Source: GCA-2733415 sp049614485 (GTDB lineage: Bacteria; Bacteroidota; Bacteroidia; Flavobacteriales; Flavobacteriaceae). Taken from it: DNA of 64,000 nt. The DNA is taken from assembly GCA_049614485.1 (NCBI GenBank), contig JBMZDR010000005.1:52290-116289 (forward strand), read 5' to 3'. This document shows, piece after piece, positions 8,216 through 16,892 of the stretch. The notes below the pieces were generated by a model. It had not been told where the DNA came from. It did not search any database and saw only the letters and a program-made list of their open reading frames with translations. The translations under genes were made by a program, and so were the position numbers. Each line of letters starts with the position of its first letter. The first letter of the stretch is position 1.

Positions 8216-9280
8216 TTAGTTCTGAAAATCTGGATTGTTGATAAATTCATAATCAGACAAGGTTAATAAAAATGCTTTTAATTCTGCTTTTTCTTGAACC
8301 GATAATTGCACACCTCCTTCATTAACTTTTTTCATCAGAGGATCTATTGTTGCGGAATTTTGTAAGCCTTCGCTATAGTGGTTGATAACCTCATCAAGCG
8401 TGTTAAAACGTCCGTCGTGCATATAGGGCGCGGTAAATGTCAAATTTCTTAAAGAAGGTGATTTAAATTTTCCGTTATCAGCTGGATCACCAGATACTTC
8501 GCCTAATCCTAAATCTGTAAATGTGGCGTCTAATCCGTTATTATGAAATTTATTATCCGTCCATAGCGGGTTGTTATTACTCCCGTGACAATGAAAACAA
8601 TCGCCTCTTGATTCATCCATAAAAATATTGAACCCATTTAACTCTTCTGAAGTTAAAGTTGCTGTTCCTAACAAATATTTATCGAATTTTGAATTACCCG
8701 AAATAAGAGTTCTTTCAAATTGTGCAATGGCTTTAGTAACTAAATCTTTACTTACAACTGAAGTTCCAAACGCTTTTGAAAACAAGTCCGGATACTCTTC
8801 ATCACTCTGTAAATCATCAACAACATCATCCCAGGTATTATGCATTTCAATTGGATTTTCTACGGGCAGTAAAGCTTGATGTTCTAAACTAAATACATGA
8901 CCATCCCAGAAGAATTTTTCATCATAATTGAAGGCTAAATTAAATAAGGGCATTGAGTTTCTATTTCCTGATAAACCATCAATTCCTATACTAAATTGAT
9001 CACTATCTGTGAATGCATTAGCAGGGGCATGGCAACTTGCACATGACTGGGTATTATCTGCCGAAAGTATTGTATCAAAAAACAGTTTTTTACCTAGAGC
9101 TACTCCTTCTACAGTTTGTGGATTATCAAAAGGGATTACCGGTGCAAGGATACGTTCTTCAAATAACTGAGGTACATTTAATGCTAATGGTGTAGGCACA
9201 TAGGTTTCTGACACCTCCTCTTTTGTGCAGGATATCATTAACACAACTACACCCAATACAAACCAAAAACTCAATTTCAT
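8216..9280 (-). CDS. Di-haem cytochrome c peroxidase, MbnH/MauG-type
   Basis: A 354-residue periplasm-facing lipoprotein (lipobox LMISC, Cys18) with two c-type haem sites: CASCH (80-84) and CFHCH (228-232). The later segment APYMHDGRF (285-291) supplies Met287, the axial ligand position typical of bacterial peroxidases. It is the last gene of a four-gene operon, 2 bases after an MbnP-family gene. That pairing is the hallmark of MbnH, which oxidises a tryptophan of MbnP to kynurenine to build a copper site. Sequence alone cannot tell MbnH activity from simple peroxide reduction; the pairing favours MbnH. Confidence 0.88.
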   Translation of the reverse strand: MKLSFWFVLGVVVLMISCTKEEVSETYVPTPLALNVPQLFEERILAPVIPFDNPQTVEGVALGKKLFFDTILSADNTQSCASCHAPANAFTDSDQFSIGIDGLSGNRNSMPLFNLAFNYDEKFFWDGHVFSLEHQALLPVENPIEMHNTWDDVVDDLQSDEEYPDLFSKAFGTSVVSKDLVTKAIAQFERTLISGNSKFDKYLLGTATLTSEELNGFNIFMDESRGDCFHCHGSNNNPLWTDNKFHNNGLDATFTDLGLGEVSGDPADNGKFKSPSLRNLTFTAPYMHDGRFNTLDEVINHYSEGLQNSATIDPLMKKVNEGGVQLSVQEKAELKAFLLTLSDYEFINNPDFQN

Positions 9281-9282
9281 TT

Positions 9283-10059
9283 TTATGGTGTTACATTTCC
9301 TATACTAAATACTGTTTGCCCATTTTCATACATTTCAACCTGAGCGTTAAAGTCTGGCATCAACATACTATGTTTATCATTTAAGTTCCATAGGTTAGGG
9401 TTTTTAAACCACTCTGCAATATTCATTTTCACTTCTATTCCAGCATTTTCTCTAATAATTACTTCTCCTAAGTTAACTGTAAAAAATGTGTCTTGAAAGA
9501 TTAAATTATCAGGATCTGAATTATCCACAGCTTTTATTGTATGGTAGGCATAACCTGTTTCTGTAGCTACGTTATCAATAAACTTTCCTTCTAACTGCAT
9601 AAAATGATATCCACCACCTAACATTGTTGGTACCCCCCAACTTGTAGAGTTCAAATCGGCATACGCGCCATCAATATTGTCGTCATTATCAAACCCAAAA
9701 GTAAAAGACACGTTTGAATATGTCCCAACAGTTAATTGAGCACTTGGAATATAAGTTGGGTCTGTATTGTTAGTGACATCAACAAGACTATAGCCATCAA
9801 GAACAATAGCCTCACCATTTGATTTATGAAAGGTTACTTTAGAAATTAAATAGCGTAATTTTTCAATGCTTAGTTCATCATTATTCTCTGTGAAATACTG
9901 AATATTATTAAAGTCAGCATTTGTTATTTCAGTGTTATTCCAGTTATGAGAAAACTTAAAGGTAACATCTGTTTTTGGTAGCTCTTGAATGTCATCATTA
10001 CCTCCACAAGAGGCAAATATAAATACACTTAAAACTAAAATAGCTCTTATTTTTTTCAT
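9283..10059 (-). CDS. MbnP-family lipoprotein (putative copper-binding)
   Basis: This 258-residue lipoprotein (MKKIRAILVLSVFIFASC, Cys18) matches the MbnP family: FKFSHNWNNTEI near the start, the conserved LSIEKLRYLISKVTF strand, FTFGFDND, and GGGYHFMQLEGKF in the middle. MbnP proteins are exported partners of MbnH. In the methanotroph example, copper is bound with the help of a tryptophan-derived kynurenine. Several Trp (for example in NNTE-, STSWG- and EWFKNPNLW contexts) and Met/His residues (DKHSMLMPD) are candidates here. Its start overlaps the upstream stop by 4 bases and its stop is 2 bases from the peroxidase gene. Confidence 0.85.
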   Translation of the reverse strand: MKKIRAILVLSVFIFASCGGNDDIQELPKTDVTFKFSHNWNNTEITNADFNNIQYFTENNDELSIEKLRYLISKVTFHKSNGEAIVLDGYSLVDVTNNTDPTYIPSAQLTVGTYSNVSFTFGFDNDDNIDGAYADLNSTSWGVPTMLGGGYHFMQLEGKFIDNVATETGYAYHTIKAVDNSDPDNLIFQDTFFTVNLGEVIIRENAGIEVKMNIAEWFKNPNLWNLNDKHSMLMPDFNAQVEMYENGQTVFSIGNVTP

Positions 10060-11372
10060 TTTATTTTTCCAATTAATAAATCAGTAAACCCTTTATTTTC
10101 TAAAACATCAAAATCATCACTTCCAGACTCTCCAACAAAAATGATGTCGTTAGATGTGTTTTCTATAACATCATATGCAAAATCTATTTGCGAACCTCCT
10201 ATGGAGTGCTGCCATTTTTTTACGCCTGTTTCTGATATTTTTAACACCCAAGCATCGTTTTGTCCTCTGTTTATTGACACATCACCATCTTGACTTCTTG
10301 TGCTTCCTACTATTACGTAATTACCGTCTTGCGTTTTTTTAATTGATCGTCCAACATCAAAACTACTACCTCCATAGGTTTTCTCCCATAGCAAATTACC
10401 GGAGCCATCAATTTTTATCAACCATACATCTGCGCCACCTTTATTTAAACTTACATTACCATCATCACTTCTTGTTTCTCCAACAATCATATAGTTACCA
10501 TCATTTGAGGCAACAATACTGTGTGCTTCGTCAATACCAGTACCTCCGAAAGATTTTTCCCAAACTAAAGTTCCTGTAGCGTTGATTTTAACTATCCAGA
10601 AATCATCTAAACCGTTATTGTTAGAAATATCAACATCTATACTATCAGAAGATCCAACCATAATATAACCACCGTCTGTAGTTTGAACAACGTCATAAGG
10701 TACTTCACTTAAATTTCCACCGTAATATTTTGTCCATTGGCTATTACCTGAAGCATCTAACTTCACTCCCCAATAATCTCCACCTGCATGCAATACTGCT
10801 TTACTATTTCCTGCACCACCAGACGCAGTAACATCTAAAACTCCCGCAATAAAATAGCCGCTATCTGCAGTTTGAACAACTGTTAATGCTTTATCTGAAC
10901 CAATATAACCTAATGATTTTTCCCACACAATACTTCCTGTCGCATTAAGTTTTACTATCCATAAATCATGAGATCCTGCATTGTTTGTTACATCTTCATT
11001 TGAGCTGGTACTATACCCAACCAAAACATAACCGCCATCTTGAGTTTGTATAATTTCATTTCCTCTATCATCTTGTGAACCTCCGTAAGTTTTATTCCAC
11101 TCCAGGTTGTCATTAGCATCAAACTTCAACACCCAATAATCATGTCCTTCTGTTGGGTTGCTAGTTACATCACCATCAGTACTCTGCGTATAGCCTAATA
11201 CCGCATAGCCCCCATCTTGTGTAGAAACTATTGAGTTTGCCACCTCATTTTTTGAGCCACCAAAAGTCTTAACCCAGTCAATATGGGAGGATGCTTCCAA
11301 AACGCTTTCATCACTTGAACAAGACATTAATAGAATGCTTATTAAAAAAACATAAAATACACTCTTCATCAT
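10056..11372 (-). CDS. Lipoprotein with seven-repeat beta-propeller
   Basis: A 438-residue lipoprotein (signal peptide ending LLMSC) built of seven repeats of about 53-58 residues. Each follows the pattern W-x-K-(T/S)-(F/Y)-GG-S...QDGGY-x-(V/L)-G...D-(Y/L)W-(V/I)-K-(L/I)-(D/N). Seven such repeats should close a seven-bladed propeller. No catalytic residues are apparent; a binding or scaffold role at the cell surface is likely. Translation is coupled on both sides: TAG immediately precedes its ATG, and its TGA overlaps the MbnP ATG. This makes it part of the MbnP/MbnH operon. Confidence 0.85.
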   Translation of the reverse strand: MMKSVFYVFLISILLMSCSSDESVLEASSHIDWVKTFGGSKNEVANSIVSTQDGGYAVLGYTQSTDGDVTSNPTEGHDYWVLKFDANDNLEWNKTYGGSQDDRGNEIIQTQDGGYVLVGYSTSSNEDVTNNAGSHDLWIVKLNATGSIVWEKSLGYIGSDKALTVVQTADSGYFIAGVLDVTASGGAGNSKAVLHAGGDYWGVKLDASGNSQWTKYYGGNLSEVPYDVVQTTDGGYIMVGSSDSIDVDISNNNGLDDFWIVKINATGTLVWEKSFGGTGIDEAHSIVASNDGNYMIVGETRSDDGNVSLNKGGADVWLIKIDGSGNLLWEKTYGGSSFDVGRSIKKTQDGNYVIVGSTRSQDGDVSINRGQNDAWVLKISETGVKKWQHSIGGSQIDFAYDVIENTSNDIIFVGESGSDDFDVLENKGFTDLLIGKIK

Positions 11373-12800
11373 CTATAAGTCACTTGCTTTTACAATATAT
11401 AACCCTCCATTAAAATCACTAATGATTATGTTTCCGCTTTCAAAGTACGGATATACATTCCAAGCACCGTGAAAACCTGTACTGTTATTTGCTGGATATG
11501 TATCAAAGAATCCTACTTGGTTTAATGACCCTGAGCTTATATTTGATGTATTCAAAACCTGTAAACCAGCTGTGTAGTTAGCTTGATAACACAATCCATC
11601 TTTAATATATAGGTTATGATCTATAGCTTGAGTTGTTCCTAAATGCTGAAAATGCAAGGTTGGATTATCTAGGTCGGTAAAATCAAAAATCAATGTTCGT
11701 GTATTTCCTCCAAAATCTATTTCATCCAACTCATCTCCTGCAATAAAGTATTTTTTATCTTCGGTAAACCATCCCTGATGCGTGTACCCAATGTTAGGGT
11801 AATTTACACTTGATATATTTACAGGATTAGCCTTATCTGTTATATCAACAATAACGACTTCGTTTGCGTTACTTCCTATTAATATTTCTTTTCCTTGATA
11901 ATCTGAGTCTGGCCCGTCATATGTTACCACTTGGGCGTCATGAGAATAGGCATCTGCACTATATCCACCAGCTGCAACTGGATTAACAGGGTCTTGAATA
12001 TTTACAAAATGTGGCCCTCCAGAATAGGTATTTGACCCCACTGCATAGGCATAACCACTTACTTCATTAATTACAATATTATGTGCTTTTCCAAACTCTG
12101 TGTAATGGGCATCAGAATTAAACGCAACTGGTAAATTGGTTGCTGTTCTTAAGCGTGTTAAATCAAACACCTGCATACCATGATTAGAAGCTTCACTAAC
12201 TATAAACGCATGATTTTGATATACTTTAACATCTCGCCAAGTACTATTTACTGTGGCTGTAGCTAATGTTCCTATTAATACTGGTACTGCTGGGTTAGAG
12301 ATATCTAGAAACGCTGTTCCTGTATTAGTAGATATTAATGCGTATTCCGTTCCTGAAATAGGATCAGTCCACCCCCACGAATCGTTTCCTTTTGTTGCTC
12401 CTAAATCACTTAAAGGCACGTGAGCCATTAAGTCATACCCATCACACGGGTATACACCTGCAAAACCATTTTCACATAGAAATTGTGCTCCTTGACAAAC
12501 ATCTCCTACCCCATCGTCATCTGCATCTAATTGATCAGGGTTTGCTACTAATGGACAGTTATCATCTATATCCAACACACCATCATCATCATCGTCATCA
12601 TCACAAGCATCACCAATACCATCTCCATCAGTATCCATTTGATCAGGATTGGCTGTATTAATACAATTATCTAATTGGTTTGAAATATTATCACCGTCAT
12701 CATCTTGAATCATATCATCTAAATCATCTGAGCAATTCAGTACTAAAGGCACGGTTAACAACAGACAAATTAATTTTAAAGGGGCTATAAGTTTTTTCAT
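11373..12800 (-). CDS. Choice-of-anchor-B lipoprotein with thrombospondin type-3 repeats
   Basis: A 475-residue lipoprotein (MKKLIAPLKLICLLLTVPLVLNC). After the lipid Cys come Asp-rich thrombospondin type-3 repeats (D-x-D-x-D-G-x-x-D patterns such as DTDGDGIGDACDD), which bind calcium and stiffen the linker. A large LVIVD/choice-of-anchor-B propeller follows (WRDVKVYQNHAFIVSEA, HNIVINE, SHDAQVV, YTHQGWFTED, DHNLYIKD, FHGAWNVYPYF). An in-frame TTG at 12812 exists, but ATG 12800 starts the signal peptide properly. It is the first gene of the MbnP/MbnH operon and a paralogue of the secreted protein upstream. Function is unknown; several conserved His residues could bind metal. Confidence 0.87.
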   Translation of the reverse strand: MKKLIAPLKLICLLLTVPLVLNCSDDLDDMIQDDDGDNISNQLDNCINTANPDQMDTDGDGIGDACDDDDDDDGVLDIDDNCPLVANPDQLDADDDGVGDVCQGAQFLCENGFAGVYPCDGYDLMAHVPLSDLGATKGNDSWGWTDPISGTEYALISTNTGTAFLDISNPAVPVLIGTLATATVNSTWRDVKVYQNHAFIVSEASNHGMQVFDLTRLRTATNLPVAFNSDAHYTEFGKAHNIVINEVSGYAYAVGSNTYSGGPHFVNIQDPVNPVAAGGYSADAYSHDAQVVTYDGPDSDYQGKEILIGSNANEVVIVDITDKANPVNISSVNYPNIGYTHQGWFTEDKKYFIAGDELDEIDFGGNTRTLIFDFTDLDNPTLHFQHLGTTQAIDHNLYIKDGLCYQANYTAGLQVLNTSNISSGSLNQVGFFDTYPANNSTGFHGAWNVYPYFESGNIIISDFNGGLYIVKASDL

Positions 12801-12906
12801 TACTGTATACAATTTTTGTAATTACATATGTTGTAAATATACGGAATTGAAGATTAACTATTTAACAATGATTTTATTTTAACAAAAAAGACAAATAGAC
12901 TAACTC

Positions 12907-14349
12907 TTACTTCTCAATTAAAACCTTTTGTGTGTAGTGATTATTAATCTTTAAAAAATAAACACCTACAGAGAGATGACTAACATCAAGTGTTGTTTTA
13001 TCAAGGGTATTAAAGTTAAAGTCGATAACTTTTTGCCCTAATGCATTAAAGAGGCTCAGGCGTGTAATTTGTTCATTTTTAATTGAAACAGTTAATTTTT
13101 CACTTGTAGGATTTGGATAAACTGATACTTGTTTTTCATTGAACACTGAGTCATCAACACTTAATGGCAAGCCGGTTTTTCTAAGTATAAATAAACCTCT
13201 ATCAATATCACTCACTATAATATTACCACTATTAAAATAAGGGTACACACTCCAAGCGCCATAAAAAGTAGTGTTATTGTTTTCTGGATGCGTGTCAAAA
13301 TATCCTACTTCAGAAATACTATTGATATCAGAAATATCATATACTCGCAACCCTGAGGTATAATTAGCTTCATAAACTAAGTCATCTTTAATATACAAAT
13401 TATGATCAATAGCAGAGCTGCTTCCTGTAAAATCAGAGTGATATACTGGATTATCTAAATCTGTAAAATCAAATACAATTGTTCGTGTATTACCGCCGTA
13501 ACCTTGTTCGTCTTGCTCGTCACCAACTAGAAAATATTTCATGTCTGATGAAAACCAACCTTGGTGTGTATATGCCGTATTATTATAGGACACTTCTGAT
13601 ATTTTAACCGGAGCAGTTGGCGTAGAAACATCTATAATTACAACTTTATCTGCATTACTAGCAATCATTAACTCTTTACCTAAATGGGTTGTATCTGGAC
13701 CATTGTAAGTTACCACCTGAGCATCATGCGTATAGCCTTCTGCAGTATATTCACCAACAGCTACTGGGCTTGTAGGGGTTGTAATATCTATAAACATTGG
13801 CCCACCTCCATTAGCACTACTGCAGCCTACCAAATAGGCCATCCCTTTTGCTTCATTGATGACAATATTATGACAGCTTTTTATTTCAGAACCATTCCAT
13901 CCAGCTGTTAGTACAGTGTCTGCTGTAAAATTTTCTGGTGGACTAGCTACATTTCGCAATCTGGTTAAATCAAACACCTGCATACCATGTGCACCCACAT
14001 TATCAGCTACAATAAACGCATGATTTTGGTACACTTTAACATCGCGCCAATAATGTACTCCAGCATTCGTGTTTAAATACCCTAAATACTGCGGATTAAT
14101 AGGATCTGTAATGTTTAAAAAACAGGTTTTGTCTTCAAAAGTGATAATAGCATATTCATTAGAGTCTAACGGATCTGTCCATCCCCAGATATCACTTCCG
14201 TCTTGATTACTCAAAGTCGTTTTATCAAAGAGGCTCATTAAGTCATAATCATTACACGGAAATCCATTTGATAAATTTCCTGTACATGGGCTTTGGGAAT
14301 AAGTTATTAGCGGTAATAATAGCACTAATAAAAAGTAGGTTTTTTTCAT
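12907..14349 (-). CDS. Choice-of-anchor-B protein with T9SS type A sorting domain
   Basis: A 480-residue secreted protein: signal peptide MKKTYFLLVLLLPLITYS, a choice-of-anchor-B propeller (about 25-390) and a C-terminal type IX secretion sorting domain (about 405-480, beginning VSVYPNPTSEKLTV and ending LKINNHYTQKVLIEK). The propeller closely parallels that of the lipoprotein encoded 107 bases downstream, down to WRDVKVYQNHAFIV, HNIVINE, THDAQVV, YTHQGWFSSD and DHNLYIKD. The pair is a duplication with different anchors, one exported through the outer membrane by T9SS and the other lipidated. It may be co-regulated with the operon, although a 94-base AT-rich gap could hold a separate promoter. 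Confidence 0.88.
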   Translation of the reverse strand: MKKTYFLLVLLLPLITYSQSPCTGNLSNGFPCNDYDLMSLFDKTTLSNQDGSDIWGWTDPLDSNEYAIITFEDKTCFLNITDPINPQYLGYLNTNAGVHYWRDVKVYQNHAFIVADNVGAHGMQVFDLTRLRNVASPPENFTADTVLTAGWNGSEIKSCHNIVINEAKGMAYLVGCSSANGGGPMFIDITTPTSPVAVGEYTAEGYTHDAQVVTYNGPDTTHLGKELMIASNADKVVIIDVSTPTAPVKISEVSYNNTAYTHQGWFSSDMKYFLVGDEQDEQGYGGNTRTIVFDFTDLDNPVYHSDFTGSSSAIDHNLYIKDDLVYEANYTSGLRVYDISDINSISEVGYFDTHPENNNTTFYGAWSVYPYFNSGNIIVSDIDRGLFILRKTGLPLSVDDSVFNEKQVSVYPNPTSEKLTVSIKNEQITRLSLFNALGQKVIDFNFNTLDKTTLDVSHLSVGVYFLKINNHYTQKVLIEK

Positions 14350-14426
14350 GGGTATTCGGGTTTTTAAAATTTGAGGGACTCTAAAGATACATAATTAAAT
14401 TTAACCTCAATTTAGTTCTAAAAGTG

Positions 14427-14434
14427 TACTTTTG
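14427..14434 (+). promoter_or_regulatory. -7 promoter element abutting thiL
   Basis: TACTTTTG matches the TAnnTTTG consensus exactly and ends only 4 bases before the thiL ATG. Transcription would begin at or within about 5 bases of the start codon, giving a leaderless or near-leaderless mRNA. No convincing -33 TTG is seen at the usual spacing. Confidence 0.55.
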
Positions 14435-14438
14435 CAGT

Positions 14439-15491
14439 ATGATAGAAGATAAAAACCAACAAAAGACATCACTTGCCGATTTAGGCGAGTTCGGATTAAT
14501 TGATCACTTGACTAAAAATTTCAAGATGACACAACAATCTACCGTAAAAGGTATTGGAGATGATGCTGCTGTGCTTGATTTTTCAAACAAAAAAACATTG
14601 ATCTCTACTGATTTATTAGTTGAAGGCATACATTTTGATTTGTCTTACATGCCCTTAAAACACTTAGGGTATAAAGCAATTATGGTCAATTTATCTGATA
14701 TTTATGCCATGAATGCTACCGCTACACAAGTTACTGTATCGGTTGCTGTGTCTAACCGTTTTCCGTTAGAAGCTTTGGAAGATTTATACGAAGGTATTTA
14801 TCTTGCTGCAAACACTTACGGTATTGATGTGGTTGGGGGTGATACCACGTCTTCTAAAACTGGGTTACTAATTAGCGTTACTGCAATTGGTGAAGCAAAC
14901 GAAAATGATATTACTTACAGAAGTGGTGCAAAAGCAAATGATTTACTCGTTGTTACCGGTGATATTGGCGCAGCATATTTAGGATTTCAAATCTTAGAAC
15001 GTGAAAAACAAGTGTTTCAAGCAAATCCAAATAACCAACCCGATTTAGAACAGTATTCATATTTAATTGAGCGTCAATTAAAGCCTGAAGCACGAAAAGA
15101 CATTTCTCTATTACTGAAAGAATTAGACGTCAAACCAACGTCAATGATTGATATTAGCGATGGCTTATCGTCTGAGATTATGCATTTGTGTAAACAATCT
15201 GAAGTGGGTTGTAATTTATTTGAAGATAAAATTCCGTTAGACCAACAAGTTATTACAGCTTGTGAAGAATTTAATATGGATAGCACTACCATTGCCTTAA
15301 ATGGTGGTGAGGATTACGAGTTGTTGTTTACTGTTTCTCAAGATGATTTCCCTAAAATTAAAGCCAACCCTAATTTCTCTATCATTGGCCATATGACCGA
15401 CGCTGCAGACGGAATGCACTTAATTACACGTGGTAACGAAAAAATAGAATTAACTGCGCAAGGTTGGAACTCGTTGCAAGATGAGGAATAA
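14439..15491 (+). CDS. thiL: Thiamine-monophosphate kinase ThiL
   Basis: This 350-residue AIR-synthase-fold kinase makes TPP from thiamine monophosphate, the last step after ThiE. Family signatures are present: GIGDDAAVLDF near the N-terminus (metal/ATP), GGDTTSS, MIDISDGLSSEIMHL, and GGEDYELLF towards the C-terminus. An in-frame GTG at 14424 would lie in the promoter, so ATG 14439 is chosen; this gives MIEDKNQQKTSLADLGEFGLI. It is outside the riboswitch-controlled cluster, which makes sense because ThiL is needed for salvage and synthesis alike. Confidence 0.96.
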   Translation: MIEDKNQQKTSLADLGEFGLIDHLTKNFKMTQQSTVKGIGDDAAVLDFSNKKTLISTDLLVEGIHFDLSYMPLKHLGYKAIMVNLSDIYAMNATATQVTVSVAVSNRFPLEALEDLYEGIYLAANTYGIDVVGGDTTSSKTGLLISVTAIGEANENDITYRSGAKANDLLVVTGDIGAAYLGFQILEREKQVFQANPNNQPDLEQYSYLIERQLKPEARKDISLLLKELDVKPTSMIDISDGLSSEIMHLCKQSEVGCNLFEDKIPLDQQVITACEEFNMDSTTIALNGGEDYELLFTVSQDDFPKIKANPNFSIIGHMTDAADGMHLITRGNEKIELTAQGWNSLQDEE

Positions 15492-15613
15492 GCGTTTATT
15501 AAAACCGATTCTTTACCTGAAAAATTATTAGTGACTAGAACTTATTTTGCAATCGACTATGGAAGTTTCTACAAATAATACATTTATAGAATTAGTAAAA
15601 TAACGAAAGTGTT

Positions 15614-16267
15614 TTACACTTCCCCATTCCATTCTTTATAAAACTGTTCTAAAAACTGCTCCATATAATTGTGGCGTTGTTGTGCTAAGTGTCGCCCAGT
15701 TTCGGTATTCATTTTATCTTTTAAGAGCAATAGTTTTTCATAAAAATGATTTATGGTTGGTGCCGTAGACGCTTTATACTCTTCTTTAGTCATCTCTAAA
15801 TTGGGTTCAATGTCCGGATTGTAAATAGCTCTGTTCTTAAAGCCACCATAATTAAAGGTGCGCGCAATTCCGATTGCTCCTAAAGCGTCTAATCGGTCAG
15901 CATCTTGTACCACATCCAATTCTATTGAAGAAAACGTGCGGGCTACTTTTCCGCCTTTAAACGAAATATTATTGATGATGTGAACCACATGCGCGATGAC
16001 ATCTTCAGCAACATTTTGAGATTTTAAAAAATCTGAAGCTACCCTTGGTCCTACAGACTCATCGCCATTATGAAATTTAGAGTCGGCAATATCATGTAAC
16101 AACGCGCCTAAAGCAACTACAAAAACATCTACATTTTCATGTTTTGCAATCAGCAATGCATTTTTATACACACGTTCAATATGAAACCAATCGTGTCCGC
16201 CTTCCGCATCTTTTAAAGTTGCTTTTACAAAAGTAATCGTAGTATCAATAATCTGTTGTGTGTTCAT
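15614..16267 (-). CDS. HD-domain phosphohydrolase (YedJ-like)
   Basis: A 217-residue cytosolic metal-dependent hydrolase. The HD motif is complete: H at GHDWFHIERV (about 24-28), ALLHDIAD (about 55-60), then VVQDADRLDALGAIGIART with the trailing Asp. This is the pattern of the YedJ/YpgQ group of HD nucleotide pyrophosphohydrolases. Substrate is unknown. It is a single gene, convergent with thiL (122 bases apart), and is separated from the upstream bacilliredoxin gene by a terminator. Confidence 0.85.
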   Translation of the reverse strand: MNTQQIIDTTITFVKATLKDAEGGHDWFHIERVYKNALLIAKHENVDVFVVALGALLHDIADSKFHNGDESVGPRVASDFLKSQNVAEDVIAHVVHIINNISFKGGKVARTFSSIELDVVQDADRLDALGAIGIARTFNYGGFKNRAIYNPDIEPNLEMTKEEYKASTAPTINHFYEKLLLLKDKMNTETGRHLAQQRHNYMEQFLEQFYKEWNGEV

Positions 16268-16290
16268 TTAAGTCAATTTATAGGTAAAAT

Positions 16291-16325
16291 AAAAAGCCAC
16301 TAATTTATAAACTAGTGGCTTTTTT
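16291..16325 (-). terminator. Rho-independent terminator after bacilliredoxin gene
   Basis: A stem of AAAAAGCCACTA with TAGTGGCTTTTT around a 10-base loop; on the minus strand it is followed by TTTTTATTTT. It lies between the bacilliredoxin stop (16346) and the HD gene start (16267), so it separates two minus-strand genes. Confidence 0.85.
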
Positions 16326-16345
16326 ACTAAATGTTGCAAGGTGAC

Positions 16346-16756
16346 TTAGCAAAATTCGTTGTAAGCGTCTTTTAAGTTTTCAGCGATCATATCTGCTGGA
16401 CGACCTTCAATATGATGACGCTCTAACATGTGTACCAATTCACCATCTTTAAACAAGGCCATACATGGCGATGATGGAGGGAAAGGCATCATATGGTTAC
16501 GTGCTTCATTAACAGCATCTTTATCAACTCCTGCAAAAACAGTAACTAAGTTAGCTGGTTTTTTTGCGTTATCTAATGACATTTTTGCTCCCGGACGTGC
16601 ATTTCTTGCTGCACAACCACAAACTGAATTTACCACAACTAAAGTAGTGCCTTCCTTTGCTAATACTGCTGATACTGCTTCTGCTGTTTGTGCTTCTTCA
16701 AAACCAAATGACGTTAATTCTTCACGCATCGGTTGTACTAATTCTGCTGGATACAT
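16346..16756 (-). CDS. Bacilliredoxin, BrxA/BrxB family
   Basis: A 136-residue thioredoxin-like protein of the YphP/YqiW family. The active site is the CGC motif in VNSVCGCAARNARPG (residues about 44-58), flanked by the family-typical MYPAELVQPMREEL start and the FPPSSPCMALFKDGELVHMLERHHIEGR segment. In Bacillus these proteins remove bacillithiol from mixed disulfides; many Bacteroidota also make bacillithiol, so that role fits. Single-gene transcript with its own promoter and terminator. Confidence 0.93.
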   Translation of the reverse strand: MYPAELVQPMREELTSFGFEEAQTAEAVSAVLAKEGTTLVVVNSVCGCAARNARPGAKMSLDNAKKPANLVTVFAGVDKDAVNEARNHMMPFPPSSPCMALFKDGELVHMLERHHIEGRPADMIAENLKDAYNEFC

Positions 16757-16792
16757 ATTTTATTCTTTTGTGTTTAGTAATCTTTTGAGATG

Positions 16793-16800
16793 CAAAAATA
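16793..16800 (-). promoter_or_regulatory. -7 promoter element for bacilliredoxin gene
   Basis: Minus strand reads TATTTTTG (TAnnTTTG consensus), 36 bases upstream of the ATG at 16756. Confidence 0.5.
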
Positions 16801-16846
16801 CGCAAAAATTAGCGATGGAATACTAAATAAAACTTAAATAACGCCG

Positions 16847-16874
16847 TTGAAAGACTTGAATTCAAGTATATTTG
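16847..16874 (+). promoter_or_regulatory. Promoter of DnaJ/TerB gene (-33 TTG, -7 TATATTTG)
   Basis: TTG at 16847-16849 and TATATTTG at 16867-16874 are separated by 17 bases, the classic flavobacterial arrangement. The element covers an in-frame TTG at 16872 and so argues that translation begins at ATG 16893. Confidence 0.65.
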
Positions 16875-16892
16875 GAACTTAAGCAATTAAAA

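Noticed and set aside
12392..12661. His-rich 89-codon open frame on the plus strand
   Set aside because: It is the antisense of the Asp-rich thrombospondin type-3 repeats (GAT codons read as ATC/CAT); the minus-strand gene explains it fully.
15492..15613. Short frames after thiL, including a 14-codon ATG frame at 15559
   Set aside because: Too short and without a recognisable product or terminator; may be a decayed gene end but the sequence does not prove it.
16428..16826. 132-codon plus-strand frame opposite the bacilliredoxin gene
   Set aside because: Shadow frame of a clearly recognised gene; its product has no domain or signal sequence.
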